Assembly: GCF_001690595.1 (NCBI RefSeq)
Contig: NZ_LZHH01000053.1
Location: 1-64,000 of the forward strand
Reading direction: 5' to 3'
DNA length: 64,000 nt
Origin: Gilliamella sp. Choc5-1
GTDB lineage: Bacteria; Pseudomonadota; Gammaproteobacteria; Enterobacterales; Orbaceae
A program made the translations under genes and the position numbers. Under the pieces are notes generated by a model. It worked only from the letters and a program-made list of their open reading frames with translations, had not been told where the DNA came from and did no database searches. Shown in pieces: positions 1 to 9,693 of the stretch (position 1 is the stretch's first letter; every line of letters begins with the position of its first letter).

Positions 1-712
1 AAATTATGTTTGCCATCAACCGTTCGATGCTCTAAGTAGAAGAACCCTTTAGGCTTACCTTCCCGATGCATAAAGCCACTATCCGGATCGGTTGTACTGA
101 CTTTGACATCCTTATATTTCTCTACCGTCGATGGCTTTAAGGCTTTTTTCCGTTTAATTCTCTTTCTTCGTTGATGGCTTGATTAAGCGCATCAATATAT
201 TGACTGTGCTCAACAATACGCTGCTCATTACGTGACTTGCCTTTATTGGCATTTGCTTTTAGGTGAGTACTGTCCGTATATAAAACCCGACCACTTATCA
301 ACCCTTTGGCAATGGCCTGCTCAACAATATTATCAAAAATCTGTTGATAGATTTCACTGTCATTAAAACGACGGCGACGATTTTGGCTAAGTGTTGAGGC
401 GTCAATCACTTTTTCGGTTAATCCCATTCCCAGAAACCAGCGGTAAGCTAAATTGACCTGAATTTCCTGAACCAGACGACGTTCACTGGGGATACCAAAA
501 AGATACCCCAATAACATGATTTTAAACAGTCTGACCGGATCTTCTGCTGGACGACCATTATTAGGGCAATAAAGTGCTGCTACCGCTTCTCAAATAAATT
601 CAAAATCAATGACTTTAGCTATTTTACTAACAAGATGATTTTGGGGGACAAGCGCATCTAGCGAGATTTGCTCTATTTTTTCGGGTGTCGCTGGAGTTGG
701 TTTTTTTAGCAT
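1..712 (-). pseudogene. IS1182-family transposase, broken and cut by window edge
   Basis: Reading down from an ATG at 712, the protein starts MLKKPTPATPEKIEQISLDA and continues into the DUF772-type N-terminal region (GRPAEDPVRLFKI, LLGYLFGIPSERRL, SQNRRRRF) and the beginning of the DDE domain (YTDSTHLKANANKGKSRNEQ). Two lesions interrupt it: an in-frame TGA at 592-590 (codon 41), and a -1 shift at the A6 run at 149-144, after which the frame continues as ALKPSTVEKYKDVKV and then GFMHREGKPKGFFYLEH to the window edge. With the TGA present the copy is almost certainly inactive. The C-terminal half lies outside the window. Family assignment is from recognised motifs; I cannot see the terminal inverted repeats. 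Confidence 0.85.
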
Positions 713-752
713 AGAAGAACTTCTCTTATAATGGACTCCTCTCTATTAGATC

Positions 753-811
753 AAAGAACTCGCCAAAAAGCGAGCTCTTTGTCATCAATCTGAGGTGGCA
801 AATAGCCACCT
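753..811. terminator. two hairpins downstream of the cyd operon
   Basis: Two stem-loops lie between cydX and the transposase: an 11 bp stem (753-763 with 770-780, one wobble) and a 7 bp stem (793-799 with 805-811). Neither is followed by a strong T tract on the minus strand, so termination of cydABX here is plausible but not certain. One of them could instead belong to the insertion sequence end. Confidence 0.4.
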
Positions 812-829
812 TTTCACTTTTAACTAATA

Positions 830-940
830 TTATTTATTTCTAGATTCTTTTTCACTACTGTCTCGTTCAACCCATAAGCCAACTACAACTGATAGCATAC
901 ACGTAGCGATAAGTCCTATAAACCATAAAACGTAATACAT
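830..940 (-). CDS. cydX: CydX, small subunit of cytochrome bd oxidase
   Basis: A 36-residue single-helix protein beginning MYYVLWFIGL and ending in a charged tail (ERDSSEKESRNK). The hydrophobic helix spans roughly residues 3-24, with the acidic residue after LW as in known CydX/YbgT proteins. The ATG lies 9 bases after the cydB stop and has an AAGGAA ribosome binding site. CydX is known in E. coli to stabilise the CydAB haem centres in the inner membrane. Position, size and topology support the call. It is too short for usual gene-finder cut-offs and easily missed. Confidence 0.88.
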   Translation of the reverse strand: MYYVLWFIGLIATCMLSVVVGLWVERDSSEKESRNK

Positions 941-949
941 AATAGTTCC

Positions 950-2086
950 TTAATAAAGAGAATGTTTATTATTTTCGATATGATTTTTATCAAGTCTTCC
1001 AAACATTTTTATATATGACCAAATAGTATAAAAGAGAACAATCGGTAAAAATATAAGAACAACAACAAACATAATATTAAGTGTTAATTGACTTGATGAT
1101 GCATCCCATATTGTCAAACTTGCATTTGGCATAATGCTTGAAGGTATAATAAATGGAAAAGTTGCAATACCATAAGTAAATAGAACACAAGCAATTGTTA
1201 ATATTGATGAAATAAATACTAATGCATTTTTATTTGCACTAGAAAAAACAATGGTTAATAGTGGTAATACAACACCTAAAGCTGGTACTATCCATAAAAT
1301 AGGATAATTCATATAGTTAGTTAACCACGATGCATCTGTAGATACAGTTTTAGCTAATGGATTAGATGCTGCATTATGATCAATTACGCTAGTAACCTCA
1401 TAGCCATGAATACCAAACACCACCCAAACACCCGCTAAAACGAATGCAATTAACATAATTAAATTAGCAATTTGTGTAGCCTTTCTTGCTCTTAAATAAA
1501 GTTCACCTGATGTTTTCATTTGTAACCATGCCCCACCATGAGCTACAAATAACATTAGGCTCACAACACCAGTCAATAGCGCAAAAGGGTTAAGTAATCC
1601 AAAAAAGTTGCCATCATAAAAGACTCGATAAAAGTTATCAAATCTAAATGGAACACCTTGTAATAAATTACCAAAAGCAACCCCAAAAACCAGTGCTGGC
1701 ACAAAACTACCTGCAAAAATACCTGCATCCCATAACTTTCGCCACTTAGAATTCTCTAGTTTACTGCGATAATCAAAACCAATTGGCCTAAAAAATAATG
1801 CACAAAGCACCAAAATCATCGCTATATAAAACCCAGAAAAGGACACTGCATATGCATCTGGCCATGCTGCAAAGATTCCTGCTCCTGCGGTAATTAACCA
1901 AACTTGGTTACCATCCCAATGAGGAGCAATTGCATTTATCATAATTCGACGTTCAGTGTCAGTTTTACCAATAAACGGTAATAAAATACCCACGCCCATA
2001 TCAAACCCATCTGTGACAACAAAACCGATTAAAACAACACTAATCAGTAGCCACCAGATGACGCGTACAATTTCGTAATCAATCAT
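950..2086 (-). CDS. cydB: Cytochrome bd ubiquinol oxidase subunit II
   Basis: CydB is the second large inner-membrane subunit of the bd-type quinol oxidase, which reduces O2 to water with high affinity. The 378 residues match the E. coli length (379). The N-terminus has the family pattern GFVVTDGFDMGVG, followed by NAIAPHWDGNQVW and FAAWPDAYAVSFSGFY, and about eight or nine hydrophobic segments follow. It starts 21 bases after the cydA stop and precedes cydX, so the three genes form one operon. Complete, no lesions seen. Confidence 0.97.
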   Translation of the reverse strand: MIDYEIVRVIWWLLISVVLIGFVVTDGFDMGVGILLPFIGKTDTERRIMINAIAPHWDGNQVWLITAGAGIFAAWPDAYAVSFSGFYIAMILVLCALFFRPIGFDYRSKLENSKWRKLWDAGIFAGSFVPALVFGVAFGNLLQGVPFRFDNFYRVFYDGNFFGLLNPFALLTGVVSLMLFVAHGGAWLQMKTSGELYLRARKATQIANLIMLIAFVLAGVWVVFGIHGYEVTSVIDHNAASNPLAKTVSTDASWLTNYMNYPILWIVPALGVVLPLLTIVFSSANKNALVFISSILTIACVLFTYGIATFPFIIPSSIMPNASLTIWDASSSQLTLNIMFVVVLIFLPIVLFYTIWSYIKMFGRLDKNHIENNKHSLY

Positions 2087-2107
2087 TGTGTATACTCCCC
2101 CTATGCT

Positions 2108-3679
2108 TTATTCTGTTAGCTGTTGCGTTTTTTCATAATGATAGTTGCCTGTGGCCAAAGAACTTGGCCCTAAGCGAGCAAACTTAAACATCAAGAACAT
2201 TTCTGCAACCAAGAACAGCGTGTAAAGCCCACAAATAAGTATCATAGTAAATAACACTTCACCTGGAGTTAAGGAAGAATTCGCAACCCCTGTTGGTAAA
2301 ATATCTTGTATTGCCCACGGTTGACGGCCATATTCCGCCACAAACCAACCACACTCACAAGCTAGCCATGGCAAAGGTAAAAATAAAATCAATAAACGAC
2401 ATAACCAGCGTTTTTCACCGATTTTGTTTTTATAAGTAGTCCACAAAGCGATACCTGTTCCCAAAATCATTAACAAACCACAACCAACCATGCATCTAAA
2501 TACCCAAAATAATGGCCAAACAGCAGGAATTGAATCTTCTGTCGCAGCTTTGATATGTTCTTCCGTTGCTTGGGGAATAGTCAAATTATCCCGATCAGTG
2601 AAACGTTTAACTAAATAACCATAGCCTAAATCAGATTTATTATCCTCGAATGCTTTAAGAACTGTTGGATCTTGATTTCCTTGTTGGATTTTTTCTAAAT
2701 TCGTATAAGCTAAAATACCATTACGAATTCTGGTTTCGTTATTCTTTAATATGTCTTTTAACCCTGTCACTTGAGTATCAAGTGAACGTGTAGTCATTAT
2801 ACCCATTGCATATGGAATCTCTATTGCAAATAAATTTTCCTTATTTTTTTGCGATGGGAAAGCGATAACATTAAATGATGCAGGTGCAGGTTGAGTTTCC
2901 CATTCCGCTTCAATAGCTGCAAGTTTAGCAGGTTGAACCGTTGTCATCTCGTGACCAGCTTCATCCCCCATAATTGCAACAGCAATTGACATGATAAAAC
3001 CAAATGTAGCAGCCACAGCAAAAGAACGTTTTGCAAATCCAATATCACGTTTTTTTAGCAAATAGTAAGAACTAATACTTAATACAAAAATCGCACCAGT
3101 CAAATAACCTGCGGTTACAGTATGAACAAATTTATATTGGGCAACTGAATTAGTAATCAGCTCATAAAAGTTAGCCATTTCCATACGAGAATTGAGCGGG
3201 TTAAACTCAGAACCAATAGGAAATTGCATCCAACCATTAGCAACTAATATCCAAAGTGCCGATAGATTTGAACCAAATGCGACACACCATGTAACCATCA
3301 AGTGCTTACCACGGCTTAATCTATCCCAACCAAAAAAGAATAAACCAACCATCGTTGATTCAAGGAAGAAAGCCATTAAACCTTCAATCGCTAATGGCGC
3401 ACCAAAAATATCCCCGACATAATGCGAGTAATAAGACCAATTGGTACCAAATTGAAACTCCATAGTTAAACCGGTTGCTACCCCAACAGCAAAGTTGATA
3501 GCAAATAGTTTTCCCCAGAATTTTGTCATATCTTTCCAGACTTGCTTACCACTAACAACATATACAGTTTCCATAATTGCTAACATAAACGCCAAACCTA
3601 GCGTTAATGGCACAAAAATAAAATGATACATTGCAGTAAGTGCAAACTGGAGGCGTGAAAGTTCTACTATATCTAACAT
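2108..3679 (-). CDS. cydA: Cytochrome bd ubiquinol oxidase subunit I
   Basis: CydA carries haems b558, b595 and d and the quinol-oxidising Q loop. The 523 residues match E. coli (522). His19 (in LTAMYHF) is the haem b595/d ligand position; His in [13 protein letters not shown] and Met in [11 protein letters not shown] correspond to the b558 ligands. The periplasmic Q loop lies around residues 250-380, and the conserved GRQPW motif is present near the C-terminus. First gene of cydABX, with a GGAG-type site before the ATG. A near-consensus FNR site lies about 80-93 bases upstream of the start codon. Confidence 0.97.
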   Translation of the reverse strand: MLDIVELSRLQFALTAMYHFIFVPLTLGLAFMLAIMETVYVVSGKQVWKDMTKFWGKLFAINFAVGVATGLTMEFQFGTNWSYYSHYVGDIFGAPLAIEGLMAFFLESTMVGLFFFGWDRLSRGKHLMVTWCVAFGSNLSALWILVANGWMQFPIGSEFNPLNSRMEMANFYELITNSVAQYKFVHTVTAGYLTGAIFVLSISSYYLLKKRDIGFAKRSFAVAATFGFIMSIAVAIMGDEAGHEMTTVQPAKLAAIEAEWETQPAPASFNVIAFPSQKNKENLFAIEIPYAMGIMTTRSLDTQVTGLKDILKNNETRIRNGILAYTNLEKIQQGNQDPTVLKAFEDNKSDLGYGYLVKRFTDRDNLTIPQATEEHIKAATEDSIPAVWPLFWVFRCMVGCGLLMILGTGIALWTTYKNKIGEKRWLCRLLILFLPLPWLACECGWFVAEYGRQPWAIQDILPTGVANSSLTPGEVLFTMILICGLYTLFLVAEMFLMFKFARLGPSSLATGNYHYEKTQQLTE

Positions 3680-3758
3680 AAGCGCTCCCTAATCCTTAAA
3701 TGCTCACAAATTTTTACGTTATTACTATCCATTATACACTCATAATGGCAGAATAAAA

Positions 3759-3772
3759 TTGATATACGTCAA
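3759..3772. promoter_or_regulatory. candidate FNR box upstream of cydA
   Basis: The 14-mer TTGATATACGTCAA matches the FNR consensus TTGAT-N4-ATCAA at nine of ten defined positions. It lies in the 97-base gap between sucD and cydA. In E. coli the cyd operon is controlled by ArcA and FNR, so the position makes sense. Whether it activates or represses here cannot be read from sequence. Confidence 0.6.
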
Positions 3773-3776
3773 AAAA

Positions 3777-4649
3777 CTACATCTTTATTTGTTTTTTTAC
3801 CGCATCAGCAATATCTGTAAGACTTTTTACAACCGTAATTCCTGCAGCTTGCAAGATTTTTGATTTTTCTGATGCTGTGCCTTTATTTCCTGAAATAATT
3901 GCACCGGCATGCCCCATACGCTTTCCAGATGGGGCAGAAAGTCCCGCAATATAGGCAATAACAGGTTTAGTCACATGTTTTTTAATATATTCAGCAGCTT
4001 CTTCTTCAGCTGAACCACCAATTTCACCGATCATAACAATAACTTCAGTCTTAGAGTCTTGTTCAAGTAACGATAAAATAGAAATAAAATCACTGCCAGG
4101 TATAGGATCACCACCAATACCAACACATACTGATTGTCCTAAACCAATATCTGTTGTTTGTTTCACTGCCTCATAAGTTAATGTACCTGAACGTGAAACA
4201 ATCCCCACTTTCCCAGCTAGGTGAATATGCCCAGGCATGATACCTATTTTACATTCATCAGGAACAATAATACCTGGACAATTTGGCCCAATCATTATGA
4301 CGTCTTTTTGTTGTAATTTTTCTTTAACTATAAGCATATCTAAAGTTGGGATACCTTCAGTGATACAGACAATTAATTTAATACCTGCATCAATCGCCTC
4401 TAAAATAGAATCTTTACCAAATGCTGCTGGCACATAAATAACACTTGCTGTTGCACCTGTAGCTATAACAGCTTCTTTAACAGTGTTAAAGACCGGTAGA
4501 CCTAAATGGGTTGTACCACCTTTGCCTGGCGTTACACCACCGACTAGCTTAGTACCATAAGCAAGCGCTTGCTGTGAATGAAAAGTTCCTTGACTACCTG
4601 TAAATCCTTGGCAAATAACTTTGGTTTCTTTATTAACTAAAATTGACAT
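3777..4649 (-). CDS. sucD: Succinyl-CoA synthetase alpha subunit
   Basis: SucD binds CoA in its N-terminal Rossmann domain and carries the phospho-histidine that relays phosphate between succinyl-phosphate and the nucleotide. The 290-residue protein (E. coli 289) shows [16 protein letters not shown], the CoA-ligase motif GPNCPGII, and [13 protein letters not shown] containing the catalytic His. It starts 27 bases after sucC, with which it forms the heterotetramer. sucA and sucB do not precede sucC here, unlike the E. coli sucABCD arrangement. Confidence 0.97.
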   Translation of the reverse strand: MSILVNKETKVICQGFTGSQGTFHSQQALAYGTKLVGGVTPGKGGTTHLGLPVFNTVKEAVIATGATASVIYVPAAFGKDSILEAIDAGIKLIVCITEGIPTLDMLIVKEKLQQKDVIMIGPNCPGIIVPDECKIGIMPGHIHLAGKVGIVSRSGTLTYEAVKQTTDIGLGQSVCVGIGGDPIPGSDFISILSLLEQDSKTEVIVMIGEIGGSAEEEAAEYIKKHVTKPVIAYIAGLSAPSGKRMGHAGAIISGNKGTASEKSKILQAAGITVVKSLTDIADAVKKQIKM

Positions 4650-4676
4650 AATAACTATTCTCCATGCGCCCTATTA

Positions 4677-5846
4677 TTAAACAACAGCAACGATTTTTTG
4701 GGCCGCATCTATTAAACTTTCGGCAGTAATAATATTTAATTCACTTTTAGCGAGAATTTCTCTAGCAAGTACAGCGTTATTACCTTCAAGACGAACAACA
4801 ACAGGAACGGTAAGACCAATTTCTTTAATTGCACTAATAATTCCATCAGCAATTAAATCACAACGAACAATACCACCAAAAATATTAACTAAAATCGCTT
4901 TCACATTTTTGTCGGATAATATCAACTTAAATGCCTCTGCAACACGTTCTTTTGTTGTCCCACCACCAACATCCAAAAAGTTAGCAGGTTCCCCACCATG
5001 CAGTTTAATAATATCCATAGTCGCCATCGCAAGACCCGCACCATTAACCATACAACCAATATTGCCATTTAATGATACATAGCTAATGCCTTGTTTTGCC
5101 GCTATTGATTCGCGTTCATCTTCTTGCGTTGTATCTCTTAAAATATTTAAGTTAGGATGTCTAAAAATAGCATTATCATCTAAAACCACTTTTGCATCTA
5201 AACAAATAAGCTCATCTGAATCAGTAATCACTAATGGATTAACTTCGGCTAATGAAACATCATTTTCTAAAAACAGCTTTGCAAAATTCACAAATAGCTT
5301 TGTGAATTGGTTTACTAATTTCCCAGTCAAACCTAATTTAAATGCAAGCTCACGGCCTTGATAAGCACAAGCTCCTGTTAAAGGATCAAGAGAGGTTTTA
5401 TAAATTAAGTGAGGCGACTTTTCAGCAACACTTTCAATGTCAACACCGCCTTCTGTCGAAGCCATAATTACAACACGCTTAGAACTACGATCAACCACTG
5501 CTCCCAAATATAATTCTTTATGAATATTAGACGCTTTTTCAATTAATATCTTGTTAACTGGCTGGCCTTTCTCGGTTGTTTGATAAGTAACTAAATATTG
5601 TCCTAGCCATTTTTCAGCAAATTGCTTTATTTCGCCATAATTTTGAGTACAAATAACGCCACCTGCTTTACCTCGTCCTCCTGCATGAACCTGGCATTTA
5701 GCCACCCAAAAACCTAAATCAGTCTGTGAAGATAGCTCAGCTAATATATCTTCTACTTCACCAATTGAGTTACAAACGTACCCTTCTGGTACGGGTAAAT
5801 TATATTGTTTAAAAAGACATTTAGATTGATATTCATGCAAGTTCAT
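4677..5846 (-). CDS. sucC: Succinyl-CoA synthetase beta subunit
   Basis: SucC provides the ATP-grasp nucleotide site and the succinate site. It is 389 residues (E. coli 388), begins [15 protein letters not shown] as in the family, has [14 protein letters not shown] in the ATP-grasp fold, and the C-terminal ligase domain motif [12 protein letters not shown]. First gene of a sucCD pair. Immediately upstream is the divergent fldA, so no 2-oxoglutarate dehydrogenase genes are attached. The pair may work in a branched cycle or in the succinate-to-succinyl-CoA direction; that is inference. Confidence 0.97.
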   Translation of the reverse strand: MNLHEYQSKCLFKQYNLPVPEGYVCNSIGEVEDILAELSSQTDLGFWVAKCQVHAGGRGKAGGVICTQNYGEIKQFAEKWLGQYLVTYQTTEKGQPVNKILIEKASNIHKELYLGAVVDRSSKRVVIMASTEGGVDIESVAEKSPHLIYKTSLDPLTGACAYQGRELAFKLGLTGKLVNQFTKLFVNFAKLFLENDVSLAEVNPLVITDSDELICLDAKVVLDDNAIFRHPNLNILRDTTQEDERESIAAKQGISYVSLNGNIGCMVNGAGLAMATMDIIKLHGGEPANFLDVGGGTTKERVAEAFKLILSDKNVKAILVNIFGGIVRCDLIADGIISAIKEIGLTVPVVVRLEGNNAVLAREILAKSELNIITAESLIDAAQKIVAVV

Positions 5847-6023
5847 AAACGAATTCCACAGCCTAAGTTAACATAAAATAGGCAGCAATTTTAATTCAAC
5901 ATAAATAAATTGTATAGCAAATAATAAGTTATGTTTAGCGTAAGTTAGGATTATTGCTGATAGTTAGTGACAATGATATACTTCTAAAAATATCTTAATA
6001 TCGTAAATAGTAAAGGTAAAAAT

Positions 6024-6536
6024 ATGAAACAAGTTGGTATCTTTTTTGGTAGTGATACAGGTAATACAGAAAATGTTGCAAAGCAAATTCAGCTAGCTTT
6101 AGGTAATGATAAAGCTGACATTTTTGATATTGCCAAAACCACTAAAGAAGACATTGAGCAATACAATTATTTATTTTTTGGAATTCCAACTTGGTACTAT
6201 GGTGAATCACAAGCTGACTGGGACGATTTTTTTCCTAATTTAGAAAAAGTTGACTTTAACGGTAAAATAGTAGCTATTTTTGGCTGTGGAGATCAAGAAG
6301 ACTATGCCGAATATTTCTGTGACGCTATGGGCACGCTTCGTGATATTATCGAACCTAAAGGGGCAAAAATTGTTGGGCATTGGCCAACTGAAGGCTATAG
6401 TTTCGAAGCATCAAAAAGCTTGGTGGACGATGCACATTTTATTGGTTTAGCGATTGACGAAGATCGCCAACCAGAATTAACTGAAGAACGCATCAACAAT
6501 TGGGTTAATCAAGTCAAAATAGAAATGAAAATTTAA
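6024..6536 (+). CDS. fldA: Flavodoxin I, long-chain
   Basis: A small FMN electron carrier serving radical SAM and other reductive enzymes. The phosphate-binding loop SDTGNTE is at residues 10-16; the two aromatic residues that sandwich the isoalloxazine lie in PTWYYGESQADWDD and CGDQEDYAEYF. The 170 residues and the inserted loop put it in the long-chain class (E. coli FldA 176). fur follows 78 bases later in the same direction, as in Enterobacteriaceae. An AAAGGT site precedes the ATG. Confidence 0.96.
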   Translation: MKQVGIFFGSDTGNTENVAKQIQLALGNDKADIFDIAKTTKEDIEQYNYLFFGIPTWYYGESQADWDDFFPNLEKVDFNGKIVAIFGCGDQEDYAEYFCDAMGTLRDIIEPKGAKIVGHWPTEGYSFEASKSLVDDAHFIGLAIDEDRQPELTEERINNWVNQVKIEMKI

Positions 6537-6614
6537 TCTATTAAAACGATTTCTTTTATTTACCATATATAGTTTCTATAATGAGTAAATATTTATAACT
6601 TAACGGGAAGTAAT

Positions 6615-7073
6615 ATGACAAATCATGATAATGATAATAATGCAGCGCTCAAAAGCGCGGGGTTAAAGGTTACGTTACCACGATTAAAAATTTTAGAATT
6701 ATTACAAGATCCATCATGCCAACATATTACAGTAGAAGACCTTTATAAAAAACTACTTGATATGGGTGAAGAAATCGGGCTTGCAACCGTCTATCGTGTT
6801 TTGAATCAGTTTGATGATGCTGGAATTGTCACTCGTCATAACTTTGAAGGTGGCAAAGCAGTTTTTGAACTAGCTACACAGCAACATCACGATCACTTAA
6901 TTTGTTTGGATTGTGGTGAAGTATTTGAGTTTCGTGATGATATTATTAATGCTAGACAAAAAGAAATTGCCGAACAATATGGTGTTAAACTCACTTTTCA
7001 CAGTTTATATCTTTATGGGCATTGTCAATCTGGTAATTGTAAAGCTCATCCTGAACTTCATCACAAAAAATAA
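6615..7073 (+). CDS. fur: Ferric uptake regulator Fur
   Basis: Iron-responsive dimeric repressor. The 152-residue protein has the winged-helix segment (LKVTLPRLKILELLQ, LATVYRVLNQFDDAGIVTRH), the His-rich regulatory metal site HHDHLICLDCGEV, and a second C-terminal zinc CxxxxC pair in HCQSGNCKAHPE. Start ATG has a GGGAAG site. The first codons (DNDNN) happen to contain two GATAAT hexamers at 6627-6638, half of a classical Fur box; this could be autoregulatory or coincidence. A strong terminator follows directly. Confidence 0.96.
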   Translation: MTNHDNDNNAALKSAGLKVTLPRLKILELLQDPSCQHITVEDLYKKLLDMGEEIGLATVYRVLNQFDDAGIVTRHNFEGGKAVFELATQQHHDHLICLDCGEVFEFRDDIINARQKEIAEQYGVKLTFHSLYLYGHCQSGNCKAHPELHHKK

Positions 7074-7095
7074 GCCTATTCCAATAGGCTTTTTG
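7073..7095 (+). terminator. intrinsic terminator after fur
   Basis: AGCCTATT and AATAGGCT form an 8 bp stem (7073-7090) beginning on the last base of the fur stop codon and followed by a T5 run. Confidence 0.85.
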
Positions 7096-7142
7096 CTTAT
7101 TTAGAATATGATAACTTACCTTTTTACTAGGTTAATACTCAA

Positions 7143-7685
7143 ATGAAACAACTTTTAAACTTTATTCCTCTTGTGTTCTTTTTTGTTTTTTTAACAATGT
7201 ACGATGTCTTTGTGGGCGTTCAAGCATTAATGATTGCAGCAACAGTATGCTTTCTTCTTATTCTTATTTTATATAGAAAAGTAGATAAAGTAGAGTTGAT
7301 TTCTTATCTGATGATCATGGTTTTTGGTGGATTCACACTTTATATGCGTGATCCCAATATAATCAAATGGAAAGTCACTATTATTAATTTCTTATTTGCT
7401 ATGGCTTTATTAGTTAGCCAATTTATTTTTAAGAAAAATTTACTTCAAAAAATGCTTGGAAAAGAAATACAGTTAGATATAAATATTTGGAATAAAATAA
7501 ATTTATTATGGGTCTTCTTCTTTATATTATGTGGTACATTTAGTTTAGGTGCGACCTACTATACTACAGATAATTTCTTCTGGATATTTAAAGTATTTAT
7601 TTTACCGGGTGCATCGTTACTATTATCGTTAATATCAGGTATCTATATCTACAAAAATATGAATAAAGATACAGACAATAAATAA
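7143..7685 (+). CDS. yciB: Inner membrane protein YciB (septation protein A family)
   Basis: A 180-residue protein (E. coli 179) with about five hydrophobic segments, starting MKQLLNFIPLVFFF and containing the conserved YDVFVGVQAL, TLYMRDPNIIKWK and NKINLLW blocks of the YciB/IspZ family. The family is implicated in cell-envelope synthesis at the division site in gammaproteobacteria. yciA follows after 24 bases and then clsA, so these envelope genes are probably cotranscribed. Confidence 0.93.
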   Translation: MKQLLNFIPLVFFFVFLTMYDVFVGVQALMIAATVCFLLILILYRKVDKVELISYLMIMVFGGFTLYMRDPNIIKWKVTIINFLFAMALLVSQFIFKKNLLQKMLGKEIQLDINIWNKINLLWVFFFILCGTFSLGATYYTTDNFFWIFKVFILPGASLLLSLISGIYIYKNMNKDTDNK

Positions 7686-7709
7686 ATTGTAAAAATGGAG
7701 TATTTTAGC

Positions 7710-8165
7710 ATGACACAAAATATAGCCCCTAAAGGTCAACTAGTGCTTAGAACCCTTGCAATGCCTGCAGATACCAATCCTCATGGGCACATTTTTGGTG
7801 GGTGGATTATGTCTCAAATGGATCTTGCTGGTGGTATTTTATCAAAAGAGATCGCAAGAAACCGAGTTGTAACAGTTAATGCTAGTAGTATTACATTTTA
7901 CAAACCCGCAATGGTAGGAGATGTGGTTTGTTGTTACGCACAATGCATTAAAACAGGAAAAACATCTATCACCATTGGTATTGAAGTTTGGGTTAAAAAA
8001 GTCATTGATACATCTGATACTACTGAACGCTTTTGCATAACAGATGCTATATTTACTTATGTTTCAGTTGATAAGCATAATAATCCAAAACCATTACCAG
8101 AAGTTTTCCAAAATTATGATTGCACCAAAGATCCGATTACTAAATTAAACTTAACTAATAGTTAA
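7710..8165 (+). CDS. yciA: Acyl-CoA thioesterase YciA
   Basis: Hotdog-fold thioesterase that hydrolyses a broad range of acyl-CoAs in E. coli. Conserved family features are NPHGHIFGGWIMSQMD around residues 20-36, with the catalytic Asp, and SSITFYKPAMVGDVV. An upstream in-frame ATG exists at 7695, but the ATG at 7710 is preferred: the sequence ATGGAG at 7695-7700 is then its ribosome binding site at proper spacing, and the protein starts MTQN like relatives. Length about 151 residues. clsA begins 6 bases after its stop. Confidence 0.93.
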   Translation: MTQNIAPKGQLVLRTLAMPADTNPHGHIFGGWIMSQMDLAGGILSKEIARNRVVTVNASSITFYKPAMVGDVVCCYAQCIKTGKTSITIGIEVWVKKVIDTSDTTERFCITDAIFTYVSVDKHNNPKPLPEVFQNYDCTKDPITKLNLTNS

Positions 8166-8171
8166 CTAAGT

Positions 8172-9635
8172 ATGCAATTTACCTCATTCCATGCTTTAAT
8201 CAGCACATTGATCTTTCTTGTCTATTGGTTGATCATTGTTGCAACAACACTACGAATTGTCTTCAAACGAAGGCCAACAACTTATGTTATTGCATGGATG
8301 TTAGTCATTTATATTTTACCACTTGTTGGAGTGTTCCTTTATTTTGCCTTAGGTGAAGCTCACTTAGGTCAACAGCGCGTTAAACGGGCGCAAAAAATGC
8401 GCCCAACTATTTCAAAGTTTATTAATCGCCTAAGCGAATTTTCTGATATTTTCACTAGCAATGTTAGCCAAGTAAGTAAACCGATTTTTCAACTTTGTAA
8501 ACACCAAACTGGCCTTGATGGAATCAATGGTAATCATATTGAACTACTAAGCGAAACTAACGAAATTTTTGACCGTTTAATTGACGATATAAATAAAGCG
8601 ACATCAAATATCGAAATGGTATTTTATATCTGGAATGAAGGTGGTCGAGCTGATGATGTTGAGCAAGCACTAATACAAGCAGCTAAACGAGGTGTAACTT
8701 GTCGATTAATGGTTGATTCTGCAGGTAGTAGACATTTTATAAAAACTGATGCCAATAAAAGAATACGCGATGCAGGTATTATCATTGTCGAAGCATTAAA
8801 AGTAAACTTACTTCGATTTATGTTTAGAAGATTGGATTTACGCCAACACCGAAAAGTAGCCATTATCGACAACTACATATCTTATACTGGTAGCATGAAT
8901 ATTGTCGATCCTCGCTTTTTTAAACAAAATAAACATGTCGGTGAGTGGGTTGATATTATGGTCAGAATGAGTGGTCCTGTAACAACACTAATGAGCGCAA
9001 TATATGCCAGTGATTGGGAGCTAGAAACAGGTAAACATCTAACTCTACCGAAAATAACTGAATTTGCTGAACCACCAGAAGATAAAAAACATATAATGCA
9101 ATTAATAGCATCTGGTCCTGGTTATATGGAAAACATGATTCATCAAGTGTTGTTAACAGCAATTTACTCAGCACAAGAACAAATTATTTTTACAACACCT
9201 TATTTAGTACCGAGTGATGATATTTTACATGCTGTTTGCACCGCAGCCCAACGGGGAGTAGAAGTCATTATAATTGTTCCTAAAAATAATGACTCACTAA
9301 TGGTCAAATGGGCAAGTCGAGCCTTTTTTTCTGAATTATTAAATGGCGGTGTAAAACTTTATCAATTTAATGATAACTTATTACACACCAAAAGCGTCTT
9401 AATCGACAATCAGTTAAGTCTTGTTGGTACCGTTAATTTAGACATGCGTAGCTTATGGCTTAATTTTGAGATTACAACTGTGATCGATGATGTAGAATTT
9501 GCTAAATCGCTGTCAGGACTCTTAAAAAAATATCTATCTAACTCAGATAAAGTAAAAACTGAAGAATGGATGCAACGCCCAATTTGGCAACACATAGTTG
9601 AACGGCTGTTTTATTTTTTTGCACCATTACTATAA
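8172..9635 (+). CDS. clsA: Cardiolipin synthase A
   Basis: Phospholipase D-type enzyme condensing two phosphatidylglycerols to cardiolipin in the inner membrane. Two N-terminal membrane helices (about residues 8-30 and 38-60) are followed by two HKD motifs: HRKVAIID near residue 222 and HTKSVLID near residue 400, each with the trailing GS/GT-x-N (TGSMNI, VGTVNLD). The 487 residues match ClsA (486). Starts 6 bases after yciA. Confidence 0.96.
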   Translation: MQFTSFHALISTLIFLVYWLIIVATTLRIVFKRRPTTYVIAWMLVIYILPLVGVFLYFALGEAHLGQQRVKRAQKMRPTISKFINRLSEFSDIFTSNVSQVSKPIFQLCKHQTGLDGINGNHIELLSETNEIFDRLIDDINKATSNIEMVFYIWNEGGRADDVEQALIQAAKRGVTCRLMVDSAGSRHFIKTDANKRIRDAGIIIVEALKVNLLRFMFRRLDLRQHRKVAIIDNYISYTGSMNIVDPRFFKQNKHVGEWVDIMVRMSGPVTTLMSAIYASDWELETGKHLTLPKITEFAEPPEDKKHIMQLIASGPGYMENMIHQVLLTAIYSAQEQIIFTTPYLVPSDDILHAVCTAAQRGVEVIIIVPKNNDSLMVKWASRAFFSELLNGGVKLYQFNDNLLHTKSVLIDNQLSLVGTVNLDMRSLWLNFEITTVIDDVEFAKSLSGLLKKYLSNSDKVKTEEWMQRPIWQHIVERLFYFFAPLL

Positions 9636-9693
9636 TTGGTGCTCAAATCTTAAGTTCGCATTTCCTTTTTAGCACTAGCTAACTTATTAATTA

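Noticed and set aside
7143-7685. Possibility that the hydrophobic protein after fur is an iron transporter
   Set aside because: Its conserved blocks and the yciA neighbour identify YciB; a terminator separates it from fur.
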